This document shows positions 8,795 to 18,637 of a stretch of 63,032 bases of DNA, piece by piece. The stretch comes from Hyphomicrobiales bacterium (GTDB lineage: Bacteria > Pseudomonadota > Alphaproteobacteria > Rhizobiales > Rhizobiaceae), in the NCBI GenBank assembly GCA_900473795.1, contig UCMT01000048.1, positions 1 through 63,032 of the forward strand, written 5' to 3'. Below the pieces are notes generated by a model. That model made no database searches, had not been told where the DNA came from, and saw nothing but the letters and a program-made list of their open reading frames with translations. A program made the position numbers and the translations under genes. The first letter of the stretch is position 1. The number at the start of each line of letters is the position of its first letter.

Positions 8795-10222
8795 TCAGTC
8801 GCTCGCATATCCGACGATGCCCTTGATCTCGGTAAACTCATGGAGTCCGAATTTTCCGTATTCCCGACCATTGCCCGATTGCTTGTAACCGCCGAAGGGC
8901 GCGCCACCGTCCCACGCAGGGCCGTTCACGCGAACAGTGCCAGTGCGCAATCTGCGTGCGACCGTCCGCGCTTCCGACGCAGTGCCATGGATGAAGGACG
9001 CGAGACCATATGGCGTATCATTGGCAATCGCCACCGCATCGTCTTCGGTTTCGTAGCCGATGATGGAAAGTACCGGACCGAAGATCTCCTCGCGCGCGAT
9101 CGTCATCGAATTGGTCACTCGCGAAAACACGGTCGGGCGCACATAGAACCCCGAATTGAGATGTGATGGCCGACCGGGACCGCCGGCAACGAGCTCCGCT
9201 CCTTCTGCGATACCCTTCTCGATCAGCACCTGGATTTTTTCGAACTGGGTGGCGCTGGCGACCGGTCCGATGTCGGTACGAGGATCGGATGAAGGACCCA
9301 CGACGAGCGCTGCCGCTTCTAGCGCCGCGATAGCACTTGCTTCGTCCATACGCTCTGCAGGAACGAGCATTCGCGTCGGCGCATTGCACGACTGACCAGA
9401 ATTGGCAAAACACCGGCGAACACCGGTCCTGACTGCGGTGGCAAGATCGGCACTTCTCAATATGATATTCGGCGACTTGCCGCCGAGTTCCTGATGCACC
9501 CGTTTAACGGTCGGCGCTGCTGCCTGTGCAACGGCAATACCGGCACGCGTTGAGCCAGTGAAGGACACCATATCAACGTCCGGATGGCTGGCGAGCACCG
9601 CGCCGACTGTTGAGCCATCGCCCTGAATCAAGTTGAAGACCCCCTTGGGCACGCCAGCTTCATGCATAATCTCGGCCAAAATGATGGCATTGAATGGAGC
9701 GATCTCAGAAGGCTTCAGCACCATTGTACAGCCGGTGGCGAGTGCAGGCGCCACCTTGCAGGCAATCTGATTGATCGGCCAGTTCCAGGGCGTGATCAAA
9801 GCGACGACCCCAATGGGTTCGTGGAGGATTCGGGTCGAGCCCTGCATATATTCAAAGTCGAATGTTTCGAAGGCGCGGATAGTCTCCTCGAAATGCGCAG
9901 CGCCGAGGCCAGCCTGTTCTACCCGGGACATGATGAGCGGCGCGCCCATCTCTCGGGAGATGATGTCGCCGATCTCATCGTTGCGCCGCTTCAGGATTGT
10001 GACAATCCGCTTCAGCAGCGCCAGCCGATCTTCCTTGGTTGACCCAGAAAAGTGAGCAAAGGCATTGCGCGCAGCTTTGATCGCTTTTTCTGCATCCGCA
10101 GCGCTGCCCATCGCAATCGTCCCTATTGCCTGCTCGGTCGATGGATCAATGACTTCGAGTTCTCTTAATAATTCGGGCTTGATCCATTCGCCGTCTATGT
10201 AGAATCTGTGAGCGTTTTTCAT
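8795..10222 (-). CDS. NAD(P)-dependent aldehyde dehydrogenase
   Basis: A 475-aa aldehyde dehydrogenase, oxidising an aldehyde to the acid. PWNWPINQ and KPSEIAPF form the cofactor fold, GSTRAG and HQELGGKSPN (general-base Glu) precede the nucleophile in NSGQSC (about C279), and EEIFGPVL and PFGGYKQSGNGRE complete the family. GGAG lies 6 bases before the start. It follows the FAD oxidoreductase gene (10332-11657) by 109 bp on the same strand, so the pair probably removes an amine/amino group and then oxidises the resulting aldehyde. Exact substrate unknown. Confidence 0.92.
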   Translation of the reverse strand: MKNAHRFYIDGEWIKPELLRELEVIDPSTEQAIGTIAMGSAADAEKAIKAARNAFAHFSGSTKEDRLALLKRIVTILKRRNDEIGDIISREMGAPLIMSRVEQAGLGAAHFEETIRAFETFDFEYMQGSTRILHEPIGVVALITPWNWPINQIACKVAPALATGCTMVLKPSEIAPFNAIILAEIMHEAGVPKGVFNLIQGDGSTVGAVLASHPDVDMVSFTGSTRAGIAVAQAAAPTVKRVHQELGGKSPNIILRSADLATAVRTGVRRCFANSGQSCNAPTRMLVPAERMDEASAIAALEAAALVVGPSSDPRTDIGPVASATQFEKIQVLIEKGIAEGAELVAGGPGRPSHLNSGFYVRPTVFSRVTNSMTIAREEIFGPVLSIIGYETEDDAVAIANDTPYGLASFIHGTASEARTVARRLRTGTVRVNGPAWDGGAPFGGYKQSGNGREYGKFGLHEFTEIKGIVGYASD

Positions 10223-10331
10223 GAAATTCTCCGTGGATGTGTAGAAATCGCTTTCGGGCTGATGAACTCGATAAGCCCCTCAGCGTTCATGATCTCATTC
10301 TTCAACTCCGATCCAGATCCCAATGCGTCGC

Positions 10332-11657
10332 TCAGAAATCAGCCACTTTCCCCCAAGCAGATGTTAAGAAGCGATCTGGATGGTAAGGCCGCGGGTCAAC
10401 GATTGGCTCATCGCCGGTCACGAGATCGGCAATCAGGTGACCCGCGCCGGGACCGATACCGAAACCGTGGCCGCTGAAGCCAGCGGCTAGAATAAAGCCG
10501 GGAACGGTCGCTACTTCGCCGATCCCTGGTACGCCATCTGGGGTGCTGTCGACATAGCCTGCCCAGGCCGCGGCTATGCTGGTACGGCTCAAGGCGGGCA
10601 AAAGCTCGAGCGCACGCGAATGGATGAGGCGAATAGTGCCTTTGTCGACCGCCGGGTCAAGGATGCGCATACGTTCCATCGGAGTTGCCTCGTCGAGCCG
10701 CCAGCGCGCCAAGCTCTCGTGGCCCGAGCGAAAACCCTCAAGTCCGCCTGGGGCGAGGCTGCGCCAGCGCCGCACGAACATCGGTAGGAACTGGGGTGCG
10801 AAGCGGAACTGCTGTGGCGTCGGGTCGAGCCGGCCGCGACCGCTGATAGCAAGCGTGTGACCACCATCGCCGCGACGCGTCACGGAGACGGCCGTTGTAT
10901 GCAACGCGTCAGGAAGGCCGATGGCCCCTGGTGAGACGGACAGGATCGACGAACGGATCGAGGCCTGCGGAAAGCGGATGCCCAGTTGCCGGCAGAAGGA
11001 GGAAGCCCAGGCCCCCCCCGCAAGGATCGCCGTTTTGGTGCGGATGGTGCCATGTTCCGTGACAACGCCGGAAACGCGCCCGCCTTCAGTTTCGATGCCT
11101 CGCGCGGCGCAAAATTGATGTATCGTGCCGCCAAGCTTCAGGATCGCACGCGCGACGGCGGGTGCTGCGTTCGCCGGGTCAGCAGTGCCGTCCGACGGCG
11201 AAAAAACGCCGCCCTTCCATCTGGTGCCGGTGGCGCGGCCGCGCTCGGTCGCCTCGGCGCTGTCGAGCATATTCGTCGCAACGCCGACCGTTCGGGCGAA
11301 ATCGCGCCAGCGCGCCCAGCCGGCCAATTCCTCTTCGCTATTGCTGAGATAGAGGAGACCGCAGCGCCGGAAGCCGGTATCCTCGCCGCTCTCTACGGCG
11401 AAACGTTCCCACAGATCGAGGCTCTTCGTCGCCATCGGCAGTTCGCGGGCATCGCGATTCTGCTGGCGGCACCAGCCCCAATTTCGGCTTGACTGTTCCG
11501 CGCCAATCCGACCTTTCTCGACAAGAGCGACCTTCAATCCGCGCCGAGCGAGGTAATAGGCTGAAAAGACGCCGACAATGCCCCCTCCGATCACAACCGC
11601 GTCGGCGGCAGCGGGAATCTCAAGCGTGGTCTCGACGAGTCTCAGCGGTGCGGGCAT
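10332..11657 (-). CDS. FAD-dependent amine/amino-acid oxidoreductase (DAO family)
   Basis: A 441-aa flavoprotein. Residues about 20-50 hold the dinucleotide-binding VIGGGIVGVFSAYYLARRG with the ribose-binding glutamate (VEKG), followed by the subgroup signature EQSSRNWGWCRQQNRD. The C-terminal FAD contact is SGHGFGIGPGAGHL. It is a clear paralogue of the protein at 35312-36640, which shares the SRNWGWCRQQNRD block and the same layout. DAO relatives oxidise glycine derivatives, D-amino acids or gamma-glutamyl amines. It is divergent from the Lrp/AsnC gene (239 bp apart), its likely regulator. Confidence 0.9.
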   Translation of the reverse strand: MPAPLRLVETTLEIPAAADAVVIGGGIVGVFSAYYLARRGLKVALVEKGRIGAEQSSRNWGWCRQQNRDARELPMATKSLDLWERFAVESGEDTGFRRCGLLYLSNSEEELAGWARWRDFARTVGVATNMLDSAEATERGRATGTRWKGGVFSPSDGTADPANAAPAVARAILKLGGTIHQFCAARGIETEGGRVSGVVTEHGTIRTKTAILAGGAWASSFCRQLGIRFPQASIRSSILSVSPGAIGLPDALHTTAVSVTRRGDGGHTLAISGRGRLDPTPQQFRFAPQFLPMFVRRWRSLAPGGLEGFRSGHESLARWRLDEATPMERMRILDPAVDKGTIRLIHSRALELLPALSRTSIAAAWAGYVDSTPDGVPGIGEVATVPGFILAAGFSGHGFGIGPGAGHLIADLVTGDEPIVDPRPYHPDRFLTSAWGKVADF

Positions 11658-11896
11658 GGCATGGGTCTCCGTTCGAGTCGCATTCTAACGATTTTGACGC
11701 CACGGGGTTGCGGGAGTTTCGCGGTCTGGCGGCAGAAGATTCCGTCTTGCCGATGGCTGGCAGACCTTTATGCTTCGCGGAATTGCGCAAAACGAAATAG
11801 ACACGTGCGAGCAGTGTGTTACCTTTAATGCGAAGGACCTCGCAGCATAATCTGCTGCACCGCTCCTCACCGTCAGCAAACGCGAAGGGGTGCCCC
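11658..11896. promoter_or_regulatory. Divergent promoter region, FAD oxidoreductase / Lrp regulator
   Basis: This 239-bp spacer separates divergent starts at 11657 and 11897. Divergent placement of an Lrp/AsnC gene and a catabolic oxidoreductase suggests that Lrp sites lie here. GAAGGGG at 11884-11890 is the ribosome-binding site of the Lrp gene. I could not define a -35/-10 or an Lrp consensus by eye. Confidence 0.4.
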
Positions 11897-12373
11897 ATGA
11901 AACTCGACCGGATTGACATCAAGATCCTTTACGAACTGCAGAAGAATGGGCGGATTACCAACGTGGAGCTTGCCGAGCTTGTTGCTCTCTCACCGAGTCC
12001 CTGCCTGATGCGCGTGAAGAAGTTGCAGTCGGAGGGGTATATCGGAGGCTATTCTGCGCAGGTCAATATCGGAAAGCTGGGTCAGACGCTTACGGTTTTC
12101 ACAGAGGTCACACTGAAAAACCACCGGCAGATCGATTTCGCACGGTTCCTCGCCGCAATCGAGAAGGTAGACAACGTGGTCGAGTGCCATCTCGTATCGG
12201 GTGGCTACGACTATCTCTTGAAATTCGTTACTGCCGGTATTGGCGAATATCAAACTATCATGGAACGCCTGACCGACATGGACGTTGGTATCGACAAATA
12301 TTTCAGCTTTGTCGTCCTGAAGTCGCCGATCGTAAAGGCGCATATGCCGCTGACTAGCCTGTTTCCACTGTAA
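11897..12373 (+). CDS. Lrp/AsnC-family transcriptional regulator
   Basis: A 158-aa feast/famine regulator. The N-terminal HTH reads LDRIDIKILYELQKNGRI, then NVELAELVALSPSPCLMRVKKL. The C-terminal RAM/ligand-binding ferredoxin-like domain includes VVECHLVSGGYDYLLKFV, the amino-acid pocket region. The ATG at 11897 follows GAAGGGG; an upstream in-frame ATG at 11816 would add 27 unrelated residues and is rejected. It probably senses an amino acid that is the substrate or product of the FAD oxidoreductase/ALDH genes and perhaps of the peptide importer downstream. Confidence 0.93.
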   Translation: MKLDRIDIKILYELQKNGRITNVELAELVALSPSPCLMRVKKLQSEGYIGGYSAQVNIGKLGQTLTVFTEVTLKNHRQIDFARFLAAIEKVDNVVECHLVSGGYDYLLKFVTAGIGEYQTIMERLTDMDVGIDKYFSFVVLKSPIVKAHMPLTSLFPL

Positions 12374-12435
12374 GGGCATGCTTTGGTGCGCGCATACATC
12401 CTTTCCAATCCTTCTGAACGTGAAGCGCCGCCGTC

Positions 12436-14091
12436 TCAGCGCCGGCAATACGCCCGCACCAGCTCCGGATCCTGTGCGAGACCGTCGAGCCAGGCGGGGT
12501 CGAGTTTCGGCACCGAGGAGAAGAGCAGTTGCGAATACGGGTGCTGCGGCGCCTTGAGCTTGGCAGGCATGATTTCCTCGACCTTTCTGCCGCCATACAT
12601 CACAACGATCTCGTCACAGATCGCTTCCACTACTGACAGGTCATGGCTGATGAAAATGTAGGAGAGCCCGAGCTCACGTTGCAATTCCTTGAGAAGATCG
12701 ATCACTGCGGCGGCCACCACCGTGTCGAGTGCCGAGGTGATCTCGTCGCAGAGAATCAGCTTTGGTTCCGCGGCCAATGCCCGGGCAAAGTTGACACGCT
12801 GCTTCTGGCCGCCGGAGAGCTCAGCCGGGCGCCGGTGGCGTAGATTGCGCGGCAGCCGTACCATATCAAGCAATTCATCGATGCGGACGCTACGCGCCTT
12901 TCTGTCCATGCCATGATAAAAGACGAGAGGTCGGTCTAGGATGTCTTCAATGGACTTTGCCGGATTGAGCGCGGTGTCGGCGTATTGGAAGACGATTTGC
13001 ATCTCGCGCAGCTGGTCTCGCGAGCGATCGCGGGCGCTGCGGCCGAGCTCCTTACCATCGAAGACGATCTTCCCGACCGCTGCAGGCAGGATGCCGGCTA
13101 TGGCACGGGCGAGCGTCGACTTTCCGCAACCGGATTCGCCGATGATGCCGAGGTTACGGCCCTTCTCTACTTTCAGGCTCACATGCTCGACCGCGCGCAC
13201 GAGCGGCAGTCCATCGGCCTGCCGCCGGCCATAGCCCGCGACGAGATCTTCGATCTTCAAAAGCGAACCACGCGCGGCCTCCGGAGACACCGTACCGCGC
13301 GGTTTCGGCTCGAAGGCGGCAAGCAACTCCCTCGTATAGGGATGCTTTGCCGCGTTGAGGATTTCTTCGGTGGTGCCGGTCTCCTGCGTCTCGCCGCCCT
13401 TCAAAACGACGATGCGATCAGCGATCTGGGCGACGACAGCAAGGTCGTGCGAAACATAGACGCCCGCAATGCCACCCTTCTTCATGACTGCCTTGAACGC
13501 CCGCAACACCTCGATCTGCGTGGTAACATCGAGGGCCGTGGTCGGTTCGTCGAAGATGACAAGCTTGGGGTCGCCGATCAAGGCCATGGCGGCTGCCAGG
13601 CGCTGCAACTGTCCGCCGGAGACTTGATGCGGATAGCGGCTGCCGATCGTCTCCGGCTCGGGCAGCGATAGCGCCCGGAAGAGTTCGACGGCACGGGTGC
13701 GGGCCTCGTCGGGCGACATCAGCCCATGGATGCGGGTGACCTCAATGACCTGGTCCATGATAGTGGTGGCCGGGTTGAAGGCAGCCGCAGCCGATTGTGG
13801 TACATAAGCGACCTCGGTACCACGTACCTTGGCGCGCTGCTTTTCAGTGAGCGCGACCAGATCCTTGCCGGCGACTGAAACGCTGCCGCCGGAAATGCGA
13901 CAGCCAGGACGGGCGTGCCCCATCAGCGTCAACGCGATCGTTGTCTTTCCAGAGCCGCTTTCCCCAATTAGGGCGACAATCTCACCCTCGGCGATTGATA
14001 GGCTAACGCCCTTGATGATTTCAACGCGGCGCCCGGAATCGGTGGTTGCCTCGACCTTCAGGTCACAGATTTCTACGAGATTGATCATCAT
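12436..14091 (-). CDS. Dipeptide/oligopeptide-type ABC transporter, fused double ATPase
   Basis: Two DppD/DppF-like nucleotide-binding domains fused in 551 aa. Domain 1: Walker A GESGSGKTT (about 41-50), signature VSGGQLQR, Walker B LVIFDEPTTALD. Domain 2: Walker A GESGCGKST (about 316), signature LSGGQKQR, Walker B LILCDEITSALD. Both sites look intact. The start overlaps the permease stop by 4 bp (ATGA type), so translation is coupled. It is the last gene of the importer operon, converging on the Lrp gene. Energises uptake of a peptide, opine or amine-like compound. Confidence 0.93.
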   Translation of the reverse strand: MMINLVEICDLKVEATTDSGRRVEIIKGVSLSIAEGEIVALIGESGSGKTTIALTLMGHARPGCRISGGSVSVAGKDLVALTEKQRAKVRGTEVAYVPQSAAAAFNPATTIMDQVIEVTRIHGLMSPDEARTRAVELFRALSLPEPETIGSRYPHQVSGGQLQRLAAAMALIGDPKLVIFDEPTTALDVTTQIEVLRAFKAVMKKGGIAGVYVSHDLAVVAQIADRIVVLKGGETQETGTTEEILNAAKHPYTRELLAAFEPKPRGTVSPEAARGSLLKIEDLVAGYGRRQADGLPLVRAVEHVSLKVEKGRNLGIIGESGCGKSTLARAIAGILPAAVGKIVFDGKELGRSARDRSRDQLREMQIVFQYADTALNPAKSIEDILDRPLVFYHGMDRKARSVRIDELLDMVRLPRNLRHRRPAELSGGQKQRVNFARALAAEPKLILCDEITSALDTVVAAAVIDLLKELQRELGLSYIFISHDLSVVEAICDEIVVMYGGRKVEEIMPAKLKAPQHPYSQLLFSSVPKLDPAWLDGLAQDPELVRAYCRR

Positions 14092-14957
14092 TCGCTCCGA
14101 TCGCGGATCTTCTGTGGCAGGTTATCGATCAGGAGGTTCACGCTGATCGTGAGGCTTGCGATCGCAAGCGACGGGAACATGACCGCCGGTGCGCCGAACG
14201 GCAGGCCTCCGATGTTCTCGCGGACAAGTGCGCCCCAGTCGGCATAAGGCGGCTGGACACCGAGGCCGAGGAAGGAGAGCCCAGAAAGCAGGAGAACGAT
14301 AAAGACGAAGCGGAGTCCCAGATCAGCGAGCACCGGCCCGGCGATGTTGGGCAGGATTTCGGATCGAATAAGATAGAATGTATTCTCCCCGCGTATGCGA
14401 GCCACGGTGATGAAGTCCATCGCGTTAATATTGACAGCAAGCGCGCGAGCGAAGCGATAGGACCCGGGGATGTAGATAACCGACAGCGTCAAGATCAGCA
14501 CCGGGATAGAAGAGCCGACGGCCGCGACGACCACCAGGCCGAAGAGTTTGCCTGGAATAGAATTTAGCGCGTCGAGGAAGCGGCTCAGCAGCGTGTCGAG
14601 CCAGCCACCGGCAACTGCTGCTATCATGCCAAGAACCACACCGCTGAAACACGCAATCGTCACAGCTGCGAGCGAAATACCGACGGTATAGCGTGCGCCC
14701 ATCAGTATCCGCGAGAACATGTCGCGGCCGAGATAGTCGGAGCCGAACCAGAACTCCCGGCTCAGCGGACCGAAATAGTCGACATCGACGATCTCACCGA
14801 CCGGATACGGGATGATAACCGGCGCGAAGATCGCGATGAGAGCCCAGAAAAGGATGATCGCAAGGCCGATCATGCCCACGATGTTGAAACGATAACCAGA
14901 CCGGGTTCCAGATTTCCGGGAGGGACTCGTGGAAGTGCTTGAAGTCGTCATTGTCAT
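14088..14957 (-). CDS. Dipeptide-type ABC transporter permease (DppC-like)
   Basis: A 289-aa inner-membrane permease. A Ser/Thr-rich cytoplasmic N-terminus precedes TM1 (IVGMIGLAIILFWALIAIFAP). The periplasmic segment FWFGSDYLGRDMFSRILMGA is the DppC/OppC hallmark, and GENTFYLIRSEILPN is the EAA loop that docks the ATPase. It overlaps both neighbours by 4 bp, so the three transport genes form one translational unit. Confidence 0.92.
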   Translation of the reverse strand: MTMTTSSTSTSPSRKSGTRSGYRFNIVGMIGLAIILFWALIAIFAPVIIPYPVGEIVDVDYFGPLSREFWFGSDYLGRDMFSRILMGARYTVGISLAAVTIACFSGVVLGMIAAVAGGWLDTLLSRFLDALNSIPGKLFGLVVVAAVGSSIPVLILTLSVIYIPGSYRFARALAVNINAMDFITVARIRGENTFYLIRSEILPNIAGPVLADLGLRFVFIVLLLSGLSFLGLGVQPPYADWGALVRENIGGLPFGAPAVMFPSLAIASLTISVNLLIDNLPQKIRDRSE

Positions 14958-15904
14958 CGGAGCCTCGGATTGGAAAGGATGGCGATAATGTCTGCCGCCG
15001 TGATCAGAAAAAGGTAGCCGACGCAGAAGATCATCGCGCAGCTTTGGATCAGCGGTAGGTCGCGGGTGGCAACAGCATCGACCATCAGCTTGGCAATGCC
15101 TGGATAGTTAAAGATCGTCTCAACGATGATGACGCCACCCAGTAGATACGAAAGCGAGAGCGCAACGGCATTGACGATCGGTCCAAGTGCATTGGGTAAC
15201 GCATGACGAAAGACGATGCGCGATCGGGAGGCACCCTTGAGCAGCGCCATCTCGACATAAGGCGTATTGAGCGTCTCGATGACCGCGGCGCGCGTCATCC
15301 GGATCATTTGCGCCGACACGACGAAGGTTAGCGTGATCACCGGCATTGCATAGACTCGCAGCATTTCGCTCACGGTATGGATTTCATTGGCGAAGGAGAG
15401 CGCCGGCAGCCACTTGAGATAGACGGCGAAGATCAGGACGGCGGAGGTCGCGACCATGAATTCCGGGACGGAGATCACGCCGATCGTCAGGACGGTGACG
15501 ATCCGGTCGTAGAGTGAGCCACGCAGCATTGCAGCGGTGATCCCCAGTGTTAGGGCGATAGGGACCGAGAACAAGGCCGTGACGCCGGCAAGCTTCAGGG
15601 TGTTGATGAAGCGTCCGGCGATAAGATCGGCTACCGGCATCTCATTGGCATAGGAAGTGCCGAGATCGCCGTGCAACAAGCCGACAATCCAGCGCAGGAA
15701 ACGTAAAAGCGCCGGCTCATCAAGGTGCATTGCGGCGCGCAGACCTGCGACGGCCTCAGGTGTAGCGGCCTGGCCGAGGAGGATCGTCGCAGTGTCCCCC
15801 GGCAGCAGTGTCGTCGCAAAGAAGACGGCAAAGGAGACGATCAACAATGTGACCACGGCGATGAGCAATCTGCTCAGGACAAGGGATAGGACCGGGTTGT
15901 TCAC
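14954..15904 (-). CDS. Dipeptide-type ABC transporter permease (DppB-like)
   Basis: A 316-aa permease with the DppB N-terminal TM (RLLIAVVTLLIVSFAVFFA), the motif LLPGDTATILLG, and the EAA loop KGASRSRIVFRHALPNAL, followed by GGVIIVETIFNYPG. Pairs with the DppC-like protein to form the channel. It begins 95 bp after the binding-protein gene; the spacer shows no strong terminator, so co-transcription is likely. Confidence 0.92.
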   Translation of the reverse strand: MNNPVLSLVLSRLLIAVVTLLIVSFAVFFATTLLPGDTATILLGQAATPEAVAGLRAAMHLDEPALLRFLRWIVGLLHGDLGTSYANEMPVADLIAGRFINTLKLAGVTALFSVPIALTLGITAAMLRGSLYDRIVTVLTIGVISVPEFMVATSAVLIFAVYLKWLPALSFANEIHTVSEMLRVYAMPVITLTFVVSAQMIRMTRAAVIETLNTPYVEMALLKGASRSRIVFRHALPNALGPIVNAVALSLSYLLGGVIIVETIFNYPGIAKLMVDAVATRDLPLIQSCAMIFCVGYLFLITAADIIAILSNPRLR

Positions 15905-15999
15905 ACGCGTTCCCTTTCAGCGTTCGAGATCGTTTTGCGCATCCGAAGGTGCCTGGGGCTGGACCGGCGCGGCTACAGCCCCAGGCGCCGATCGCTTTG

Positions 16000-17610
16000 T
16001 CAGGCTTCGAGCCAGACATATTCCGCAAAGGCGTAGCCCATCTGGCCGCCTAGCGGGTTAGCTTCCAAACCCTTGAGCTTGGCCGTCGTGGCATCGACGT
16101 TGGAGATGTAAGCCGGAATGATAGTTCCAGCTTCTTGGGCGACCATAACCTGCATCTCGTTATACATCGCCTTCCGTTTGTCCTGGTCGAGTGAGCCGCG
16201 CGCTTCGATCAGCATCTTATCGAACTTCGCCGACTTGTACTGACTCTCGTTCCAGGGCGCTTCCGAAGCATAGAGCAGCGAGAACAGGATGTCCGGTGTC
16301 GGGCGCGGGTTGATATTGCCGAAATGGACCGGGGCCTTCAGCCAATAATTGTCCCAGTAGCCATCGGAGGGTACGCGCTGAACGTCAAGCTTCATGCCGA
16401 TTTCCGCACCGGCCGCCTGGATGATCATCGCCATGTCGATTGACGAGGTCGCCGCGTCGGAGGCGATTACGGGGACCGACTGGCCGAGAACGCCGGCCTT
16501 TTCGAAATGGAACTTGGCCTTTTCTGGATCGAATGCCCGCGCCTTCAGGTCGGCATTATGATAGAAGTTCGCAGGGGAAACCGGCTGATCGTTGCCGACC
16601 TCACCCAGGCCGCGAAGCGCGGACTTGACGATCTGCTCGCGGTTGACGAGATACTTCATGCCCTCGATGAAGTCCCGCTTGCTACCCGGCTCCATGTCGA
16701 GTCGAATGTTGAGATTGGTGTAGTTTCCAGAGGTCGTCTTCGACAGTACGAAAGCGTCCCCTTGCGTCTCGATCAAACGCATTGAACGGGGATTGATCGA
16801 GGCGGCAAGATGAATGTCGCCCGAAAGCAGTGCGTTGACGCGGGCATTGTCGTCGCTGATGGCGAAGTATTCGAATGAATCGACGTTCGGACCGGATTTC
16901 CAGTAATTTTTGTTCTTGATCCCGACCGACCGCACGCCGGGCTCGAAGACTTCCTTGACGAAGGCGCCGGTGCCATTCGCCTTCGAGAAGTCCGTGGTGC
17001 CATCGGCGACGATCATGAAGTGGTGCATCGACAGGATGGTCGGCAGATCGGCGTTGGCATCGGCGAGTGCAATCTCGACGGTCTGCTTGTCAACTGCCTT
17101 GAAGCCCGTCATTTGGGCAGCGATCTTTGCGACCTTGGAGCCAACCGCCGGGTCGAGGTGGCGTTTCAGCGAAAAGATGACGTCCTCTGCCGTCAGCGGC
17201 TTACCATCGTGGAAGGTAACGCCCTTCTTCAGCTTGATCGTCCAGGTTTTTGCGTCCTTGGACTCAATTGTTTCCGCAAGCTCCATCCGCGGCGTGCCGC
17301 TCTGGTCGAGGAAGGTGAGGCGATTGTAGAAGGAGCAGCAACGGACGTAGTCTGTTGAGAGCGACGCCTTGGCCGGATCGAGCGTGTCGGCCGTCGAAGA
17401 CGACCAGCCGGCGGCTTTCAGTGTGCCACCGGACACCGGTGTGGCGGCAACTGCCTGCGAAGCGCGACCGAGGATAACGCCACTCGCCGACATCGCGACG
17501 CCGCCGGCCAGCATCATGTGAAGTAGTTCTCGGCGAGTTGCGCCCCGGCGAATGGCGTTTTCAACCATTGAGTCGTCGGACGTGGTCCAGTTGATAATCT
17601 TGTCGTTCAT
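16000..17610 (-). CDS. Family 5 extracellular solute-binding protein, twin-arginine signal
   Basis: A 536-aa DppA/OppA-like binding protein that delivers substrate to the permease pair. Near residues 25-55 a TRRELL twin-arginine motif precedes a hydrophobic stretch (HMMLAGGVAMSASGVILG) and an AVAA cleavage site, so export by Tat is likely. The SBP_bac_5 core contains LKKGVTFHDGKPLTAEDVIFSL, the family signature. The annotated ATG (17610) follows an AAAGGGGA site; in-frame sequence upstream (to 17679) is not family-like. Substrate specificity cannot be read; the neighbouring aminotransferase and HAD suggest an amino compound. Confidence 0.92.
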   Translation of the reverse strand: MNDKIINWTTSDDSMVENAIRRGATRRELLHMMLAGGVAMSASGVILGRASQAVAATPVSGGTLKAAGWSSSTADTLDPAKASLSTDYVRCCSFYNRLTFLDQSGTPRMELAETIESKDAKTWTIKLKKGVTFHDGKPLTAEDVIFSLKRHLDPAVGSKVAKIAAQMTGFKAVDKQTVEIALADANADLPTILSMHHFMIVADGTTDFSKANGTGAFVKEVFEPGVRSVGIKNKNYWKSGPNVDSFEYFAISDDNARVNALLSGDIHLAASINPRSMRLIETQGDAFVLSKTTSGNYTNLNIRLDMEPGSKRDFIEGMKYLVNREQIVKSALRGLGEVGNDQPVSPANFYHNADLKARAFDPEKAKFHFEKAGVLGQSVPVIASDAATSSIDMAMIIQAAGAEIGMKLDVQRVPSDGYWDNYWLKAPVHFGNINPRPTPDILFSLLYASEAPWNESQYKSAKFDKMLIEARGSLDQDKRKAMYNEMQVMVAQEAGTIIPAYISNVDATTAKLKGLEANPLGGQMGYAFAEYVWLEA

Positions 17611-17688
17611 AACATTCCCCTTTTCGTGGTTTAGTTGACGGGTCTTCCGTCTTGACGCGGAATTCGGCCCAGGTTTCAAGATTCGCTT

Positions 17689-18402
17689 TTAGTCTCGTGC
17701 GGCAGCCACTGCATCGGCGAGGCCGGCCATGGAGGTGAAGTGGTAGTCGGGCTCGGTGAACTCGGCCGGCTCGATTGTACCGCCGTATCCCTTCTGTCCG
17801 TGGCGTCGCTCGATCCAGCAATTGCTCATCCCCAGCTCCCGCGAAACGCCAATGTCGTGGTACTGGCTTTGAGCGACATGCAGGATATCGTCCTTGGAAT
17901 TTCCTTCGGACGCTATGAACTCGAAAACCTTTTCGAAGAAGACAGGGTCCGGCTTTTCCGTGCCGGTGTCATCGGCAGTAAAGGCGGCGTAAAACGGGTT
18001 GCCGAGTTCCTGCGAAAAGAAATCGAAAGCCCAGCGACGGGCATTGGTCATCGCGACGAGGCGGTAGTCTTTTGCAAGCCTGGCCAGCGCTTCGGCACTG
18101 TCGGCAAAACCTTTCCAGTCTTTCGCAGAGTCCCGCAGCCGCTCGCCATACTTCCGTTCTGCCGGAAGGCCGAGCTTGGGCGCGATCAAAAGATAGACAC
18201 GCACGAGATCATCCGGGAAGAGGTCGGCATCCTCGGAGTAGCGAGCCGCGCGGTAAAGGCTCAACGCATCCTCACCATCGATCGCGACGCCCGCGTCGGC
18301 GCCGATGCCGGCGAGACAACCCTTAAGACCGCCCTCGAAATCGATCAGCGTGCCGACAACATCGAAGGTCAAATACTTGAAGTCTGGAAGGCTCTTGCGC
18401 AT
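17689..18402 (-). CDS. HAD-superfamily hydrolase (haloacid dehalogenase type II-like)
   Basis: A 237-aa HAD hydrolase. Motif I is LTFDVVGTLIDF (nucleophile Asp), motif II VAMTNARRW (Thr-Asn in place of Ser), and motif III/IV is the C-terminal DDILHVAQSQYHDIGVSRELG. Start chosen at 18402, after a GGGGAG site; the frame extends 63 codons further upstream, but that part is not HAD-like. It sits between the class III aminotransferase and the binding-protein gene. A second HAD at 21193 has the same fold and a similar gene context. Substrate unknown; dehalogenase, phosphatase or phosphonatase chemistry is possible. The 235 bp upstream, between this gene and the aminotransferase stop, holds no gene. 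Confidence 0.85.
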   Translation of the reverse strand: MRKSLPDFKYLTFDVVGTLIDFEGGLKGCLAGIGADAGVAIDGEDALSLYRAARYSEDADLFPDDLVRVYLLIAPKLGLPAERKYGERLRDSAKDWKGFADSAEALARLAKDYRLVAMTNARRWAFDFFSQELGNPFYAAFTADDTGTEKPDPVFFEKVFEFIASEGNSKDDILHVAQSQYHDIGVSRELGMSNCWIERRHGQKGYGGTIEPAEFTEPDYHFTSMAGLADAVAAARD

Positions 18403-18637
18403 TGCAACTCCCCAGTTCTCGGCCTCTTGAAGGAACGCCGGCGTCGTAAAGAAGAATATTCTGTTCCCTGGCGGGTGATTTTCCCGCTCTTGGAAAGGGC
18501 CGTATTCGCTCGGATCAGGCCCTTCCCTTGATTTGAGTTTGGCAGCTGCACCGCACCGAAGTCTCTGAAAAGAGGTCGTGGGGCGGCACAAAATACTGAA
18601 TATGACGGCTCCGCGATATATCGCAGCTCACGGTTCA